Source: Anaerolineae bacterium (lineage in GTDB: Bacteria > Chloroflexota > Anaerolineae > 4572-78 > NAK82). Taken from it: a stretch of 5,481 bases of DNA. Location of the stretch: contig JAUVRU010000186.1 of NCBI GenBank assembly GCA_030597485.1, positions 1-5,481 on the forward strand, written 5' to 3'. Numbering within the stretch: the stretch's first letter is position 1; every line of letters begins with the position of its first letter. Below the pieces are notes generated by a model that saw only the letters and a list, made by a program, of their open reading frames with translations, did no database searches and had not been told where the DNA came from. A program made the position numbers and the translations under genes. This document shows, in pieces, positions 5,312 to 5,481 of this stretch.

Positions 5312-5481
5312 ATGCCACCATTATTTTACATAAACATCATTCAAATTATAGTCTCCATTGCCCTCATCGCTATTATCATGCTCCAAGCAAAATCCAGCGG
5401 GCTGGGCAGTGTGTTTGGGGGCGATAGCTCGATCCACAAGACCCGTCGTGGTGTGGAGAAATCCATGCACCAGGCTACCGT
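5312..5481 (+). CDS. secG: Protein-export translocase subunit SecG, N-terminal part (runs off the window)
   Basis: SecG is the small, non-essential subunit of the SecYEG protein-conducting channel in the cytoplasmic membrane, where it assists SecA-driven translocation. The first 56 codons are in the window. They give a first transmembrane helix at about residues 5-24 (Ile/Leu-rich), then the family pattern LLQ-like MLQAKSSGLGSVFGG (23-37), and the RRGVEK segment (45-50) just before the second helix. The GLGxxFGG plus T-R-R-G-x-E-K combination is diagnostic of SecG. The expected full length is about 70-110 residues, so the second helix and C-terminus lie beyond the window. The start is fixed by the in-frame stop just upstream. 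The gene is 138 bases after lpdA with no clear terminator between, so it could be co-transcribed with lpdA or have its own unrecognised promoter. Confidence 0.93.
   Translation, partial: MPPLFYINIIQIIVSIALIAIIMLQAKSSGLGSVFGGDSSIHKTRRGVEKSMHQAT

Overview
The window looks like an ordinary stretch of a bacterial chromosome. It is moderately GC-rich and densely coded, with every supported gene on the + strand. The best guess for the host is a member of the Chloroflexota (Anaerolineae/Caldilineae-like). This is inference: the first gene ends in a VWA domain whose flanking sequence resembles large substrate-binding/VWA proteins I associate with that phylum, and the lipoprotein, Lpd and SecG sequences are compatible with it. 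No rRNA, tRNA, IS element, CRISPR array or phage gene was seen.

Left part (1-2751). The window opens inside a gene whose C-terminal VWA domain has a complete metal-binding (MIDAS) motif. Ten bases later comes an unrecognised 283-residue protein with two membrane helices and a long, probably cytoplasmic, helical/coiled-coil tail. After an 86-base gap there is a LivJ-type (Peripla_BP_6) substrate-binding lipoprotein. No permease or ATPase genes accompany it in the window. These three may form a cell-envelope ligand-sensing or uptake module, but only their adjacency supports that.

Middle part (2796-3613). A compact two-gene unit encodes an MNT-type nucleotidyltransferase (MntA-like antitoxin) followed, with a 4-base GTGA overlap, by a HEPN/DUF86 protein (HepT-like toxin RNase) carrying an intact R-x4-H-x-Y motif. 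This matches the type VII HEPN-MNT toxin-antitoxin architecture, in which MntA AMPylates a tyrosine of HepT. The MNT active-site loop is two residues shorter than the commonly quoted GSX10DXD form.

Right part (3614-5481). A 177-base intergenic region with a likely promoter precedes a complete dihydrolipoamide dehydrogenase (E3) gene with all FAD, NAD, redox-disulfide and His-Glu motifs. A 138-base intergenic region with two mutually exclusive small inverted repeats then leads into the start of secG, which runs off the window. The secG ORF fragment is only 56 codons long inside the window but is readily recognised.

Nothing here is clearly an undescribed system. The items most worth following up are the short-loop HEPN-MNT pair, the unknown two-helix coiled-coil protein beside the VWA gene, and the orphan LivJ-like lipoprotein.
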